Assembly (NCBI GenBank): GCA_023386955.1
Contig: JAEWIS010000031.1
Coordinates: 310,001 to 374,000 of the forward strand
Direction: 5' to 3'
Length of the DNA stretch: 64,000 bases
Origin: Bacillota bacterium
GTDB taxonomy: Bacteria > Bacillota > Bacilli > Paenibacillales > NBRC-103111
The position numbers and the translations under genes are program-made. Position 1 is the first letter of the stretch. Each line of letters opens with the position of its first letter. Under the pieces are notes generated by a model. The model saw only the letters and a program-made list of their open reading frames with translations. It searched no databases and had not been told where the DNA came from. Of the stretch, positions 17,058 to 25,875 are shown piece by piece.

Positions 17058-17855
17058 CTAGACTATGGGATGTCCATAAAAATATTTCACACCAGCTTCC
17101 CAATCCATCTCAGAAAGCGCCTGAACATAATGGTAAACTCCCTCAAGCAGCCTGTCGTCCACAACGGTGTTATATTCAATGGGGCAGTTAATGCCGCTCC
17201 ATATTGACAGCAAGGAAGGAATAAGATGGGTTCCTAACGGAGCTTGTTCATGCCGCGACGCAGCTGACTTCTCAATCAGCTTCTTGGCCAGCGGCGCCGG
17301 AAATACCGGGGCGGAGTAATAATAATACTTGTCCGCATCCACCTTCTTCATCAGATCGAGATAGAACTGTCCAATCTCATCTACAGCCGCATTTTCATCC
17401 AGCTCATCGGAATAATTCAGGAAGATATCCAATGCGTTTCGGATGGTCTCCTCTACATTCGTATCCTCCCATTCGTCGAGCATAGCCAACAGATAAGGAA
17501 CGGCCTCATAAGATAATGTATGAACGGCAGATGAAGCGAAGGTATCGGCATTTTGTTCGGATAAGTCTGAAAGGAAGGCCAGGTTTTCCACTTTCATCAG
17601 ATCCTGATGGGAGGCAACCAAACAAAATAAGCGTATGTATGCATTCATTAAACCTTCGTTTTTCGTCGTATTCATCTGTTGAATGAACATGGCCTTAGCG
17701 GCAAAGTCACCCAATTTGAATAATTCCGTGATGATCAGAGCGATGTCCGTTTCTGCCGATGCTTCTGCAAGAGCAGCTCTTAGTGATGCAATGTCACCGC
17801 TCGGATCGCATGTTCCATACCAATTTCCTTTTTCTAATAGATTAGCTGCATTCAT
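17058..17855 (-). CDS. Hypothetical helical protein (265 aa)
   Basis: I do not recognise this protein with certainty. It is acidic and almost all helical, with HEAT-like amphipathic helices (IALIITELFKLGDFAAKAMFIQQM, AVPYLLAMLDEWEDTNVEETIRNALDIFLNYSD). It has no signal peptide or membrane segment. Proteins with this look include bacterial immunity proteins and regulatory HEAT proteins, but no toxin gene is next to it. The ATG at 17855 follows a GCTAAGGAGG-type site. It is preceded on the same strand by a small membrane protein gene. Confidence 0.6.
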   Translation of the reverse strand: MNAANLLEKGNWYGTCDPSGDIASLRAALAEASAETDIALIITELFKLGDFAAKAMFIQQMNTTKNEGLMNAYIRLFCLVASHQDLMKVENLAFLSDLSEQNADTFASSAVHTLSYEAVPYLLAMLDEWEDTNVEETIRNALDIFLNYSDELDENAAVDEIGQFYLDLMKKVDADKYYYYSAPVFPAPLAKKLIEKSAASRHEQAPLGTHLIPSLLSIWSGINCPIEYNTVVDDRLLEGVYHYVQALSEMDWEAGVKYFYGHPIV

Positions 17856-17889
17856 GTTTTAGCCTCCTTAGCTGTGAAAGAAAAATGTA

Positions 17890-18279
17890 TTACCTTACCG
17901 AACGCTGGTGGTCGTAACAATAAATTTCCCCATGAAACCTATGAGAATTGGCTTTGCAATAATTCCATACCTTCTCACTAACCGCTTTGCCGCAGTAGGC
18001 ACAGACATGTTCATCTATATAGGAAAGTTCAAGTTCATTATCACCAACAGGTTTGATGGGAGCTGCCTTATTCGATACCTTGGCTTTAAGCACAACGTAA
18101 CCAACCCGAAGAACCAGTAATGCCCCAAGGCCAAACAAGGCATAATCCAGCTCCGGCACACTAAAAGGAGACTTCATCACATTATTGCCGATTACCCATA
18201 CAAATACCTTCAACATACAAACTAACGCTATTCCTTCCACCAATAACATGGAAATCGATAGTTTTTTTCTCCTGGACAT
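17890..18279 (-). CDS. Small membrane protein with a C-terminal zinc-ribbon-like tail
   Basis: A 129-aa protein with two membrane helices (about 8-31 and 46-64) followed by a cytoplasmic tail holding CAYCGKAV and later CYDH, which could bind a metal. No function is known to me. The ATG at 18279 follows GGGTGAGG. It starts 14 bases after the upstream nuclease-like gene ends, so they are likely co-transcribed. Confidence 0.6.
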   Translation of the reverse strand: MSRRKKLSISMLLVEGIALVCMLKVFVWVIGNNVMKSPFSVPELDYALFGLGALLVLRVGYVVLKAKVSNKAAPIKPVGDNELELSYIDEHVCAYCGKAVSEKVWNYCKANSHRFHGEIYCYDHQRSVR

Positions 18280-18292
18280 GGCCTCACCCTTC

Positions 18293-19153
18293 TCACATTG
18301 ATTTGGTATGCCGGCAGGCTGGGAAGGTGGTACAGCCATAGAACTCCTCGCCGGTTTTGGTTTTACGTTTGACCATCGCGGCTCCGCACTTGCAGGCAAC
18401 GGAACTTGCCACTGCTACTTCTTTGCGCGTCGAAGAAAGCTCCTTCTTGACGGAAGTCATCTCCCGATCCTTACCTGACGCCTTTTTTCCCGGTTGCCAC
18501 TTTCCCCAAGACCGCAGTTTTTGTTCCAGCAGAGCACCGTGCCAATAATCCACTTTAAATTGCTCGGCTTCCTTTTTGGCAGGTCCGGTTAGGTCGGAGG
18601 TGGTCACAAGGAGGGTCAGAATACAATCATGGTTCCGTTTGGCTGCAACCAATTCCCTTACCATTTGCACAGGGACCAAATGGTGATCAGCGTAACATTT
18701 GGCCTGAACTGCTGTTTTCTCCCCACGTCTATCTCGTATGACCAGGTCCACTCCGCCATCATTCCCGCCAATTCCTACTTCATTAACCTCGTAGCCTTGA
18801 TCCCGGAAAAATAAAGCCAACAATCGCTCAAACTCCGCCCAAGACATTTCATGAAAGGCACTGCCCAGAATTTCTGCATCCGTTCTACAACCTTTGGAAA
18901 CGTGTATGGAGGTGGAAGAATGGGGTTTGACTGAAGCAGTCCTTGGAGCTCTGCCACGTTTTTTCTTTTCTTCTCTGCGTTTTTGAGTCCACATGCTCCC
19001 TATCATTTCTGCGAATATAAGCCCTCCTAAAAACACTCCAACAGCGACGCCCCAATGGGCTCCGATATAAAATAACCCTACTGCAAGCAGGACTATTATG
19101 GCTCTCAGTAAATTAGCAAGCTGTCTTCCTTCTGCATGATAGGTTTTGGCCAT
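18293..19153 (-). CDS. Membrane-anchored Mrr-type endonuclease with a topoisomerase zinc finger
   Basis: A 286-aa protein. Two N-terminal membrane helices (LRAIIVLLAVGLFYIGAHWG and VAVGVFLGGLIFAEMIG) are followed by a basic linker and a Mrr/restriction-endonuclease fold: MSWAEFERLLALFFRDQGYEV, then NDGGVDLVIRDRRGEKTAVQAKCY, giving the catalytic D...QAK signature. The C-terminus has CKCGAAMVKRKTKTGEEFYGCTTFPAC, a topoisomerase-I-type zinc ribbon. AGGAGG lies five bases before the ATG at 19153. The fold is known from type IV restriction; a role in degrading incoming or damaged DNA at the membrane is inferred. No methylase is nearby. Confidence 0.85.
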   Translation of the reverse strand: MAKTYHAEGRQLANLLRAIIVLLAVGLFYIGAHWGVAVGVFLGGLIFAEMIGSMWTQKRREEKKKRGRAPRTASVKPHSSTSIHVSKGCRTDAEILGSAFHEMSWAEFERLLALFFRDQGYEVNEVGIGGNDGGVDLVIRDRRGEKTAVQAKCYADHHLVPVQMVRELVAAKRNHDCILTLLVTTSDLTGPAKKEAEQFKVDYWHGALLEQKLRSWGKWQPGKKASGKDREMTSVKKELSSTRKEVAVASSVACKCGAAMVKRKTKTGEEFYGCTTFPACRHTKSM

Positions 19154-19465
19154 CTGTGCCTCCTGTTTTATTTCAAAGTTTATCAAGTCACCATGAAATC
19201 ATGGCTTTATCATTGATTTTAGTCTGGTAAATAAATTATATAGTCAATAAAAATTGTAATGCCTAACAATAAGTTTCTGTCGAATCTTAGTATAAGCGAT
19301 CCGGACATTTTTGTGGAGATATTTGTTAATCTTCAGTCACACAACTGGGATTTGAGTGTATATACTTCCGTATCGAGAATTACGTATATACGTACCAAGT
19401 GGATAAAGTAAATGTGATATCCTCATTAGGAAGAATGGTTGGATTTATAATAGAGGGTGACGAAA
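19154..19465. other. AT-rich intergenic region with a palindrome
   Basis: No gene is supported here. It holds a perfect 14-bp palindrome TACGTATATACGTA (19381-19394); its GTATATAC core also occurs 26 bases upstream. The position between divergent genes suggests an operator for one of them. Confidence 0.4.
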
Positions 19466-19738
19466 TTGGCCGAATTATTGGATGATTACAATGGAATGAT
19501 TGAAGAGGAAGACCAGCTTTACATAGGGATTCAAGTTTGTGAGGAATGCACCGATCACCTTCTGGATTTGATCTCGGAAAAGGCAGAGGCCATTCATCTC
19601 CCAACAGCCAAAGCTATCCTTTCCGCGGTTCAGGTGATCATGAAGGATTTGCAGACAGAACTGCTGCATTTACGAATCGAAAAGAGCATGTTGACGTGGG
19701 AGATCAGCAGGCTTAGGGAGATACAAAACAAGGCCTAG
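19466..19738 (+). CDS. Small hypothetical helical protein (about 90 aa)
   Basis: All-helical, acidic in the first half, with a C-terminal segment that looks like a coiled coil (DLQTELLHLRIEKSMLTWEISRLREI). It contains CEECTD, but a single CxxC is weak evidence for metal binding. I do not know its function. The start is taken as TTG 19466, five bases after GAGGGTGA; the GTG at 19457 would lie inside that site. A terminator follows ten bases after the stop. Confidence 0.55.
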   Translation: MAELLDDYNGMIEEEDQLYIGIQVCEECTDHLLDLISEKAEAIHLPTAKAILSAVQVIMKDLQTELLHLRIEKSMLTWEISRLREIQNKA

Positions 19739-19747
19739 CAGACAAAG

Positions 19748-19785
19748 AAAGGCGCTTCACTGAAAAGCTCAGTTAGCGCCTTTGG
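19748..19785 (+). terminator. Terminator after the small helical gene
   Basis: AAAGGCGC pairs with GCGCCTTT around an inner ACTGA/TCAGT stem, directly after the stop codon. Confidence 0.75.
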
Positions 19786-19849
19786 GGGTTTATAGTAAAT
19801 CTAAACCGTCCACTGTCAAAAGCTGAAGGTATGTTTAGGTGAAATATAT

Positions 19850-20233
19850 TCAATGATTAGCCAGTACGTTTAGTTCCTTCGCGTCATTCACCAGACCAGC
19901 CGAATGGATAAAATCAAATCCAATTATGCCATCTATCTCCATGCCATAATTCATTTCGCCAATTTCTACTTCAAAAGCTGGCAGTTTGGTTTTCCCAACT
20001 TTCACAAAATCAAATAGCTTGGAATACACGACCTCTATTCCCCCTACGCCTCTGATTTTGTTCATAAAATCGTCGGGTTCAACCTTAACCCCAATAACAT
20101 CCACAGCATCCGCATTAAATATTGTCCTTGCCGAGCCCGTATCAAGCAATACGTTTCCCAAATGCAGTTCTTTGGCGCGGTAACAAATCGTTACCTGTAT
20201 AAAAGGCAGTCCGTACCTTATATCTATATTCAT
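19850..20233 (-). CDS. Retropepsin-like aspartic protease domain protein
   Basis: A 127-aa single-domain protein. LLDTGSARTIFNADAV carries the DTG active-site motif with its flanking hydrophobic residues, and IDGIIGFDFI is the matching downstream strand of the pepsin-like half-fold. As with retroviral proteases it would need to dimerise to be active. There is no signal peptide. GAGAGG lies six bases before the ATG at 20233. It overlaps the end of the upstream 85-aa gene by four bases, so the two form a coupled pair, perhaps enzyme and substrate or partner. Confidence 0.75.
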   Translation of the reverse strand: MNIDIRYGLPFIQVTICYRAKELHLGNVLLDTGSARTIFNADAVDVIGVKVEPDDFMNKIRGVGGIEVVYSKLFDFVKVGKTKLPAFEVEIGEMNYGMEIDGIIGFDFIHSAGLVNDAKELNVLANH

Positions 20234-20487
20234 CTGGGACCTCTCACTCCAGCCCACTTTTCACGTAATCGAAGTTTTTCTCTGGATGTATGGAAAAAGC
20301 AGTATTCCCGATAAGGCTGGGCACGATGTAATTCGTAATACCGCTTCATAGCAACGGCGGAATCATCAAAACGATCTATGACGGCCACTTCGTCAACAAG
20401 CCAATATCCCTCTTCCAAACGAGATTTTAATGCCTCGCAGACGATCCATTCATTCGGAAACTGTTCACGCACCTCATCCCATCGCAT
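20230..20487 (-). CDS. Hypothetical protein paired with the retropepsin-like gene
   Basis: An 85-aa soluble protein (MRWDEVREQFPNEWIVCEA...), charged, with alternating strands and helices. I recognise the general look of a small conserved protein with a W..V...FP..WV pattern but not its function. GGAGGTG lies six bases before the ATG at 20487. It is upstream of and overlaps the retropepsin-like gene by four bases. Confidence 0.6.
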   Translation of the reverse strand: MRWDEVREQFPNEWIVCEALKSRLEEGYWLVDEVAVIDRFDDSAVAMKRYYELHRAQPYREYCFFHTSREKLRLREKWAGVRGPR

Positions 20488-20595
20488 CCCAGTCACCTCC
20501 AAACCCGACTTTCCAATATTATAACATATAAGCCAAATGGGTTCAGTTTACAAATATTAATCAAGCTAGAGACATCACCCCTGTTGGCATACTAC

Positions 20596-20627
20596 AAAAG
20601 AACCCCCAACCAACTGGCTGGGGGCTT
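20596..20627 (-). terminator. Terminator of the pectate lyase gene
   Basis: On the minus strand GAAGCCCCCAGCC pairs with GGTTGGGGGTTC and is followed by TTTT. Confidence 0.85.
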
Positions 20628-20650
20628 CGCCTTATTATGCGTTCCTTCCC

Positions 20651-22798
20651 TTACTCCACCTTCATATAAAACAGGTTGGTGGTGTCCGCTTTGGTGATGG
20701 TGTGGGAGCCGGCGGCCAGGGAAACGGTAACGATACCGCTTGTCATGCTGTAGCTGGTGCCGTCTACCTTGATTTTCGTGCCATCTGCTGAATTCAGCAC
20801 CAGGGTTAAGGTAGACGCCTTGGTGGTGGTGAAGCTGATGCTGGTGGAGCTTTCGATTTTCAGGCATTGTGTCAGGGTCAGGCCGTTATAGGCAACGGTG
20901 CCTTTGGTGGTAGACAGATTGCCTTGGATGTTGAAAAAGCTGCTGGTGGTGCCGGAGGTGGTGAAGTTATGAACATTGGCACCAGGCACCGGAGTCGGTG
21001 TGGCGGTTGGTGTGGCCGTCGGTGTTGCAGTAGGCGTTGCCGTCGGTGTAGCCGTTGGCGTCGGTGTTGGTGTGGCAGTTGGCGTAGCCGTCGGTGTCGG
21101 AGTCGGACCTGTACTGGAGTTGCCGCCTACGGATACCAGTTGGGTGGCGTAGCTTGTGATTTTAGCCATCAGCGCTGTATTGAGAGCATAGGAAATATCA
21201 TCCACCGCGTTGTTAAATGTCCAGGTGAAGTCGCCGCTGCCGAGACGGCCTGCCTTGGCCTTTACAACTTGCTCCACATTAGCCACATTGTCCACGGCCG
21301 ATGCGCTGACTCCCGTATTCACGGTGGTGTCAAAGTTATTGTACGAGGTCCCGCCAGAAACCGCCTTGTACGAGCTGGGAACAGCTTCATTCCGGGAAGC
21401 AGCCAGATAAGCATCGAAGGAGGTTGCATTAGCCGGCGCTGTACCTGCATTAGAGTTGGCGTAGATCAGACCGGTTGCACCAACAATGGTGTTGTTGTAA
21501 GCCTTAATCACACCGCCGGGTTCACCGGAGAAGGTGCCTTCACCCAGAGCGTCCGTACCCTGCAGAGAGATCAGCATCGGGTATTTGGTGTTCCGGAAGT
21601 AGTTGGATTCCACGAATGCGGAACCGCCAGAGGTCATACCCACCCCATATTTGGAAACACCATCAAAGTAGTTGTTATAGATATGCACCGATGCCACTCT
21701 GATCCGCGGGTGGCGGGAGTCGGAATGGTCGAACCAGTTGTGGTGGAAGGTCACATAGAACGGCGAGGACTCGCTCAAGCCCACCAGAGAGGATTTTCCC
21801 GAATCCCAGTAGTGGTTGTAGGAAATGGTGATGTACGTGGAGCCGCCCTTCAGATCGGTGGAGCCGTCTCCCTTGGCCTGGTCGGCATCTCCCCCGGCGC
21901 TTCCATAGAATACATCGTTGTTATGCACCCATACGTTCACATTGCCGGTATCCATGGAAATTCCGTCATCCGGGAACAGCATCAGACCCAGATTCCGGAC
22001 CTCCACATTGCCGGTATAACGGAGGAGCATTCCCCATCCGTAGGCATAGGCATCGTTGCCGATCCCTTCCAGGGTCAGATTCATTTCAGCATAGTTGTTC
22101 TTCCCCTTTACCTCCAGGTAGCCGCTGCTGTTCAACTGGCCGCTCATGTCGGAGGCGGTAATTTTCCCGATAAAGCGAACAGCAAGAGGAGTGGTATCGT
22201 AGCCCTTTTGCCGGAGCTTCAGAATTTCTCCAAGGCCAACAGCGGTTTGTAAGCCGCCAGAGCTATTGATCTTCACATCCAGCGTAACCGTTTTGGCTGT
22301 CTGGGAGGTCACATACACCACCTTGGCCCCGGTTCTCAGGGTGCCGTCGTTGTTATAAGCACCTGAGCCTGTCCCATATTGTGAAGTAGGGGAGAAGGCA
22401 AACCCCGACCGGTCATGGGCCGCTACAGCCAAAGCACCGGATACGGCCGTGGCAGTGGAACCATCGGACAGCCGTGCTTCCACCTTCATCACATAGCTGC
22501 CGGCAGCAAGGCCCACCGCATCCGCTCTCCAGTAGGAAGGATACTTGCGGATCAGTTGGTTATCCAGCTGCTTATACTGGGTATCCGCTGCGCTGGCCGG
22601 TTTTACATAGACATTATAACCTTGCGCGTTGCTCACTGGCGACCACTGGACATAAGCCGTTTCATTCCAGCCGCCGCTCCCCGCAATCGTTACACCGGCG
22701 GCATGTGTAGTGGAATTGATGAACCCTCCGGACAATAAGGAAATCACAAGGGTAAATAACAGGGCAATGCTAATGGCATGCTTGATCTTCCGGTTCAT
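20651..22798 (-). CDS. Secreted PL1-family pectate lyase with a PT-rich linker and C-terminal domain
   Basis: A 715-aa extracellular enzyme that cleaves polygalacturonate by beta-elimination. Signal peptide about 1-33; an FN3-like region follows (YVQWSPVSNAQGYNVYV). The parallel beta-helix core holds the PL1 Ca2+-binding and catalytic signatures: FPDDGISMD, KGDGSTDLKGGSTYITISYNH and HHNWFDHSDSRHPRIR with the catalytic Arg near the end. A linker of about 50 residues made of Pro-Thr-Ala-Thr repeats leads to a C-terminal beta domain of about 95 residues, probably carbohydrate-binding. It is monocistronic with its own terminator. The linker DNA is a GGTGT/CGGTGT-rich microsatellite prone to length change. 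Confidence 0.93.
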   Translation of the reverse strand: MNRKIKHAISIALLFTLVISLLSGGFINSTTHAAGVTIAGSGGWNETAYVQWSPVSNAQGYNVYVKPASAADTQYKQLDNQLIRKYPSYWRADAVGLAAGSYVMKVEARLSDGSTATAVSGALAVAAHDRSGFAFSPTSQYGTGSGAYNNDGTLRTGAKVVYVTSQTAKTVTLDVKINSSGGLQTAVGLGEILKLRQKGYDTTPLAVRFIGKITASDMSGQLNSSGYLEVKGKNNYAEMNLTLEGIGNDAYAYGWGMLLRYTGNVEVRNLGLMLFPDDGISMDTGNVNVWVHNNDVFYGSAGGDADQAKGDGSTDLKGGSTYITISYNHYWDSGKSSLVGLSESSPFYVTFHHNWFDHSDSRHPRIRVASVHIYNNYFDGVSKYGVGMTSGGSAFVESNYFRNTKYPMLISLQGTDALGEGTFSGEPGGVIKAYNNTIVGATGLIYANSNAGTAPANATSFDAYLAASRNEAVPSSYKAVSGGTSYNNFDTTVNTGVSASAVDNVANVEQVVKAKAGRLGSGDFTWTFNNAVDDISYALNTALMAKITSYATQLVSVGGNSSTGPTPTPTATPTATPTPTPTATPTATPTATPTATPTATPTPVPGANVHNFTTSGTTSSFFNIQGNLSTTKGTVAYNGLTLTQCLKIESSTSISFTTTKASTLTLVLNSADGTKIKVDGTSYSMTSGIVTVSLAAGSHTITKADTTNLFYMKVE
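20990..21115 (-). repeat. Hexanucleotide-like repeat encoding the PT linker
   Basis: Imperfect tandem copies of a GTCGGTGTGGC / GTTGGCGTAGC type unit encode alternating PTPT and PTAT steps. The units are not separated by spacers, so this is a coding microsatellite. Confidence 0.8.
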
Positions 22799-23105
22799 TA
22801 ATGATCCCTCCTGGTTTTAGTGTGATACCAGCTTCAATTGAAAGCGCAACCACAAAACCTTGCAGTTCCTTTCCCCACCTCTATTCTCTTCATATTAATA
22901 AACGGACAAGCAGCTTCCAAACATCCCCAGATTAGCACAATGGGATATATTTCCGATATAATCATTAGCTCATATTCATGTATTTTTCTATATTTCTGTC
23001 CTATTTTTTACCACACGCTTCTTGTTCTCGTACACAAAAATCCGCGGCGTCAGAGTACCCTCTGCTGCCGCGGCATGTCTCGCCTATTCATGACCCCATT
23101 GCCGT
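22799..23105. other. Intergenic region upstream of the pectate lyase gene
   Basis: AT-rich. It holds the ribosome binding site of the pectate lyase gene (GGAGGGATC before the ATG at 22798) and, at its far end, the terminator of the upstream flavoprotein operon. No further gene is supported. Confidence 0.6.
23035..23073 (-). terminator. Terminator of the flavoprotein pair
   Basis: CCGCGGC...GCCGCGG with an inner CAGAG/CTCTG stem, followed by ATTTTTG on the minus strand. Confidence 0.8.
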
Positions 23106-24422
23106 TTAAACCCCCGCCACCCGCTTCGCAAGAGCGGTTGCCGCCACATAACCGGAGCTCCAGGCCCATTGCAGGTTATACCCGCCGCAGTCCCCGTCTA
23201 CATCCATGACCTCCCCGGCCAGATACAGTCCCGGCACAAGCCTGGATTCCAGCGTGCCCTCCGTCAGCTCCGTGGTATCGATGCCTCCGGCTGTGGTTTG
23301 GGCGTTGGTGAAGCTGTTGGTATCCGTGACCCGGAATGCCCACTGCTTCATTAACCGGATGAAGGTGTGCTTCGTCTCCTCCGTCAGGTCGCGGCACAGC
23401 AATCCCGTATCACTTTCGCCAATGCCCGCCTCCTTCAGCAGGATGGGGATGAGCTTTTTGTTGACCACACCGATGAAGGAATTGGCCACCGTCCGGTGCC
23501 CGAAGATGCGCCAATGCCCGTTCAGGAACTCCGCCACCTCCTCCTCCGTCCGGTCGGGCATCAGATCAACCGACAGGATGACCTCTTCCCCCTGAGCCAG
23601 ATAAAAGGCAGCCTTCCGGCTGAGCTGGAGAATAGGCGGACCGGAGAGGCCATAGTCCGTAAACAGAATTTCCCCGAACTCGCTGCGGATGACCTCCCCG
23701 TTCACGAGAATCCGGCCTGTCCCGTCGAACTTGACGCCGGACAGCTCCTTCAGATGCGGATAATCCAGCTTCAGCTGCACAATCCCCGGCACCGGGTTGA
23801 CGAGGGTGTGGCCCAGACGCCCGGCCAGCGTATACCCGGAGCCGTCTGTACCTGTTTTGGGTGCGGTCAATCCTCCCGTACAGAGGATCAGATATTCACT
23901 GGTGTAGACATGCTCCTCTCCCGCCTCGTTCTGGCACAGGATCGAAAACCGCGGGTACTCCTCCGAAACCGTCACATCCAACACCTTATTTTTGAAATAA
24001 ACCGGAACGTTCCGGTCCTCCAACGCCAGCTGGAAGATATCCAGCACCGCTCCTGCCTGCAAGGACATGGGATACATCCGGCCATCCTCCAGGCTGATCA
24101 GCGGCAAGCCCAACATAAAGAAAAAATCGATGGTCTGTCGGATGCCGAACTGCTCCAGAACAGGCAGCGGAAAACCCGCGTTATTGCTGTGGTACTTTCG
24201 CGCCAGCGCCACCGCTTCCTCGGTTCCCATTGCCGTGGATTCATTAGTAATATTGCAGCGGCCGTTGCCGGTGGTGAGCACCTTTTTGCCGATACGGTCA
24301 TTGCTATCGATCATCGCCACATCCAGCCCCAGGTCCCGGGCCGTCACCGACGCCATCAGCCCCGCTGCCCCGGCTCCGATCACAAAAACCTGGTGATGGG
24401 TGGAATTCTGGTACACCTTCAT
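23106..24422 (-). CDS. BaiN/HI0933-type flavoprotein, copy 2
   Basis: A 438-aa FAD-dependent oxidoreductase of the HI0933/YhiN/BaiN family. The N-terminal dinucleotide motif is VFVIGAGAAGLMA, then the family signature IGKKVLTTGNGRCNITN. The C-terminal FAD segment is LYLAGEVMDVDGDCGGYNLQWAWSSG. The biochemical substrate is unclear; some members reduce bile-acid intermediates, others are uncharacterised. It overlaps the upstream paralogue by four bases (ATGA type), so the two are co-translated. It is clearly the product of a tandem duplication. Confidence 0.9.
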   Translation of the reverse strand: MKVYQNSTHHQVFVIGAGAAGLMASVTARDLGLDVAMIDSNDRIGKKVLTTGNGRCNITNESTAMGTEEAVALARKYHSNNAGFPLPVLEQFGIRQTIDFFFMLGLPLISLEDGRMYPMSLQAGAVLDIFQLALEDRNVPVYFKNKVLDVTVSEEYPRFSILCQNEAGEEHVYTSEYLILCTGGLTAPKTGTDGSGYTLAGRLGHTLVNPVPGIVQLKLDYPHLKELSGVKFDGTGRILVNGEVIRSEFGEILFTDYGLSGPPILQLSRKAAFYLAQGEEVILSVDLMPDRTEEEVAEFLNGHWRIFGHRTVANSFIGVVNKKLIPILLKEAGIGESDTGLLCRDLTEETKHTFIRLMKQWAFRVTDTNSFTNAQTTAGGIDTTELTEGTLESRLVPGLYLAGEVMDVDGDCGGYNLQWAWSSGYVAATALAKRVAGV

Positions 24423-25723
24423 ATCGAAACATCCTTTTGCTTCATAGATTCAGCAACCGCCTTGGCGGCCGCGTAGCCGGAGCTCCAGGCCCATTGCAGA
24501 TTATATCCCCCAAAATCCCCGTCCACATCCATCACCTCGCCGGCAAAATAAAGTCCCGGAACCAGCTTGGATTCCAGCGTTCCATCTGCAAGCTCGGCTG
24601 TATCAATGCCCCCCGCAGTAGTTTGGGCATGAGCGTAGCCGTTGGTATCCGTCACTTTGAATTCCCAATGCTTGAGTATCCGGTAGAAGATCGCCTTTGC
24701 CCTCCAGGACAGATCCTGGCATAGCAGATTCGGTTGTTTGTCGATACCGGCTTCCTTCAGCAGCACGGGAGTCAGTTTTTTGTGCAGAATGCCGATGAAG
24801 GAATCCGCCACCGTCCGGTGCCCGAAGATGCCCCAATGCATATCCAGGAAATCCACAACCTCTTCCTCGGTGCGCCCCGGCATCAGATCCACAGCCACAC
24901 TGACCGCGTCGCCTCTGCCAAGATGAACCGAAGCCTCCCGGCTAAGCTGGAGGATAGGCGGCCCGGATAGTCCATACTCCGTAAACTGGATCTCGCCGGA
25001 TTCGCTGCGGACAATCTCTCCGTTAATCAGAATATGGGCTCTCCCCTGCAGCTTAATCCCGGACAACGCCTTCAGATGCGGATACTGTACCTTGAGCTGC
25101 ACAATAGCGGGCACAGTGTCCACTACGGTATGACCCAGCCGTTCCGCCATCGTATAACCGGAGCCGTCCGCCCCTGTATGAGGTGCAGTCAGGCCGCCTG
25201 TGGCAATAAGCAGGAAGTCACAGGTAAATACGGCCTGCTCCTCCGCTTCCGTGTGACACCGCACCGTAAACCGGGGATGCCCATCTGAAACCGCGATCTC
25301 CACCACTTTATGCTGCAAATAAACAGGGACTTCCCGCTCTTCCATTGCGAGCTCGAAGATGTCCGTCACCGACGCAGCTTGCAGGGAGCGGGGATACATC
25401 ATGCCCTCCTTCAGGTGGGTCAGGGGCAGCCCGAGGGAGTAAAAAAAGTCCATGGTTTCCCGGACACCCAGCTGCTCCAGCACCTTCACAGGAAAACCGG
25501 GTCTATTTCCGTGGAATTTAGCGGATAAAGCAGCCGTCTCATCCGTGCCGGAAGCAGTAGAGGTATTGGTCAGGTTGCAGCGGCCGTCGCCGGTCACCAG
25601 TATTTTCTTGCCGATCCGGTCATTGCCCTCCAGAATGGCCGTATCAATGCCCAGATCCTTCGCCGTCACCGCGGCCATAAGCCCCGATGCGCCTGCGCCG
25701 ATAATTAACAACGTGTGGTGCAT
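24419..25723 (-). CDS. BaiN/HI0933-type flavoprotein, copy 1
   Basis: A 434-aa paralogue of the downstream gene with the same order of motifs: LLIIGAGASGLMA, IGKKILVTGDGRCNLTN and LYFAGEVMDVDGDFGGYNLQWAWSSG. Long colinear stretches match, but the two have diverged along their whole length, so the duplication is not recent. Both keep the FAD-binding residues, so both are probably active. It is the first gene of the pair. Confidence 0.9.
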   Translation of the reverse strand: MHHTLLIIGAGASGLMAAVTAKDLGIDTAILEGNDRIGKKILVTGDGRCNLTNTSTASGTDETAALSAKFHGNRPGFPVKVLEQLGVRETMDFFYSLGLPLTHLKEGMMYPRSLQAASVTDIFELAMEEREVPVYLQHKVVEIAVSDGHPRFTVRCHTEAEEQAVFTCDFLLIATGGLTAPHTGADGSGYTMAERLGHTVVDTVPAIVQLKVQYPHLKALSGIKLQGRAHILINGEIVRSESGEIQFTEYGLSGPPILQLSREASVHLGRGDAVSVAVDLMPGRTEEEVVDFLDMHWGIFGHRTVADSFIGILHKKLTPVLLKEAGIDKQPNLLCQDLSWRAKAIFYRILKHWEFKVTDTNGYAHAQTTAGGIDTAELADGTLESKLVPGLYFAGEVMDVDGDFGGYNLQWAWSSGYAAAKAVAESMKQKDVSI

Positions 25724-25826
25724 GGAAGTTCAATCCGCCCTTATCTATAAAATCGTTTCTTCTTTAAATTATAGCACAAGTGACAAAGCTCACGCTCTGA
25801 AGGGGCTTAAGCCACCAGACTGCAAG

Positions 25827-25857
25827 AAAAAACCGCTGTAACTTGCTCAGCGGTTTT
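25827..25857 (-). terminator. Terminator after the 102-aa gene
   Basis: AAAACCGCTGAG pairs with CAGCGGTTTT and is followed by TTTTC on the minus strand. Confidence 0.85.
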
Positions 25858-25875
25858 GCGGAGTTAAGGACATTG

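Noticed and set aside
20990..21115. Repeats that could be read as a CRISPR-like array
   Set aside because: The units are about 6-12 bases without spacers and code for a Pro-Thr linker. No cas genes are present.
20867..22252. 461-codon frame antisense to the pectate lyase gene
   Set aside because: It is a mirror of a GC-rich coding gene; its Cys/Arg-rich stretch is the complement of the PT linker repeat.
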